Source: Muribaculaceae bacterium (GTDB taxonomy: Bacteria; Bacteroidota; Bacteroidia; Bacteroidales; Muribaculaceae). From it: a stretch of DNA of 23,266 nucleotides. The notes under the pieces are model-generated. The model did no database searches, was not told the DNA's origin, and saw only the letters and a list, made by a program, of their open reading frames with translations. A program made the translations under genes and the position numbers. Of the stretch, positions 23,148 through 23,266 are shown piece after piece (the first letter of the stretch is position 1; every line of letters begins with the position of its first letter). Location: NCBI GenBank assembly GCA_009775535.1, contig VSPW01000009.1, positions 1 to 23,266 on the forward strand. Direction: 5' to 3'.

Positions 23148-23266
23148 AAAAAAAAACAATTATATATGTATCGGAAGAAACGATCAAAAACATCCGTCCG
23201 AACAGACTCGCCCAGAAACGTGCCTTCGGCAGCCTTGGAATTATCGAAACTTAAAAAATGTGTATT

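Noticed and set aside
23166..23266. Possible start of a + strand gene at the right edge (ATG at 23166, open to the edge) and another frame reading RPNRLAQKRAFGSLGIIET to a stop
   Set aside because: Too short and without a recognised family; the second frame has no start codon. It could be a remnant, but nothing in the window supports that.
1..23266. CRISPR arrays, tRNA or rRNA genes, insertion sequences, phage genes
   Set aside because: I saw no regular direct repeats, cloverleaf-like segments, transposase or phage motifs; nearly all of the window is housekeeping coding sequence.

Overview
The window reads as a piece of a Bacteroidota chromosome, most likely order Bacteroidales; a gut family such as Muribaculaceae is a guess from overall feel, not proven. 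The evidence is the gene order DUF4271-hemD-rnpA-yidD-tatD, a division and cell-wall (dcw) cluster in Bacteroidota order with the small FtsL-like gene and an elongated MraY, a division transpeptidase with a C-terminal PASTA domain, almost no Shine-Dalgarno sequences, and promoter-like sites of the Bacteroides type (TTTG, then TAnnTTTG).

Left part (1-2284, + strand): the tail of a DUF4271 membrane protein, then the tightly packed hemD, rnpA, yidD and tatD-family hydrolase genes, with overlaps or short gaps. A secreted endonuclease/exonuclease/phosphatase-family protein lies convergently on the - strand (2299-3354). Its probable terminator is a perfect 10-bp hairpin inside the 3' end of the tatD-family gene. 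Divergent from it (3505-5304) is a membrane-anchored LtaS/sulfatase-fold transferase.

Middle and right (5553-21834, + strand): one long, gap-poor dcw operon: rsmH, ftsL-like, ftsI, murE, mraY, murD, ftsW, murG, murC, ftsQ, ftsA, ftsZ. It ends with an unusual extra gene, a second FtsZ-like protein of 310 residues, followed by a strong 15-bp terminator at 21854-21900. The products make UDP-MurNAc-peptides (MurC, MurD, MurE), lipid I and II (MraY, MurG), and septal glycan and cross-links (FtsW, FtsI), and assemble the Z-ring (FtsZ, FtsA, FtsQ, FtsL-like). mraZ, the usual first gene of the cluster, is not present. A DUF418 membrane protein (21897-23111, - strand) converges on the end of the operon.

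The best candidate for something undescribed is the FtsZ paralogue. It aligns to the upstream FtsZ without gaps from T1 through the T7 loop. It keeps the T4 GTGTG signature and both T7 aspartates, but has lost the T1, T2 and T3 nucleotide-contact residues, the linker and the C-terminal peptide. This pattern suggests a one-sided partner or cap of FtsZ filaments. The FtsA of the same operon has lost the acidic residue of its first phosphate motif and carries a very acidic linker, so the whole FtsA-FtsZ module may work differently here.
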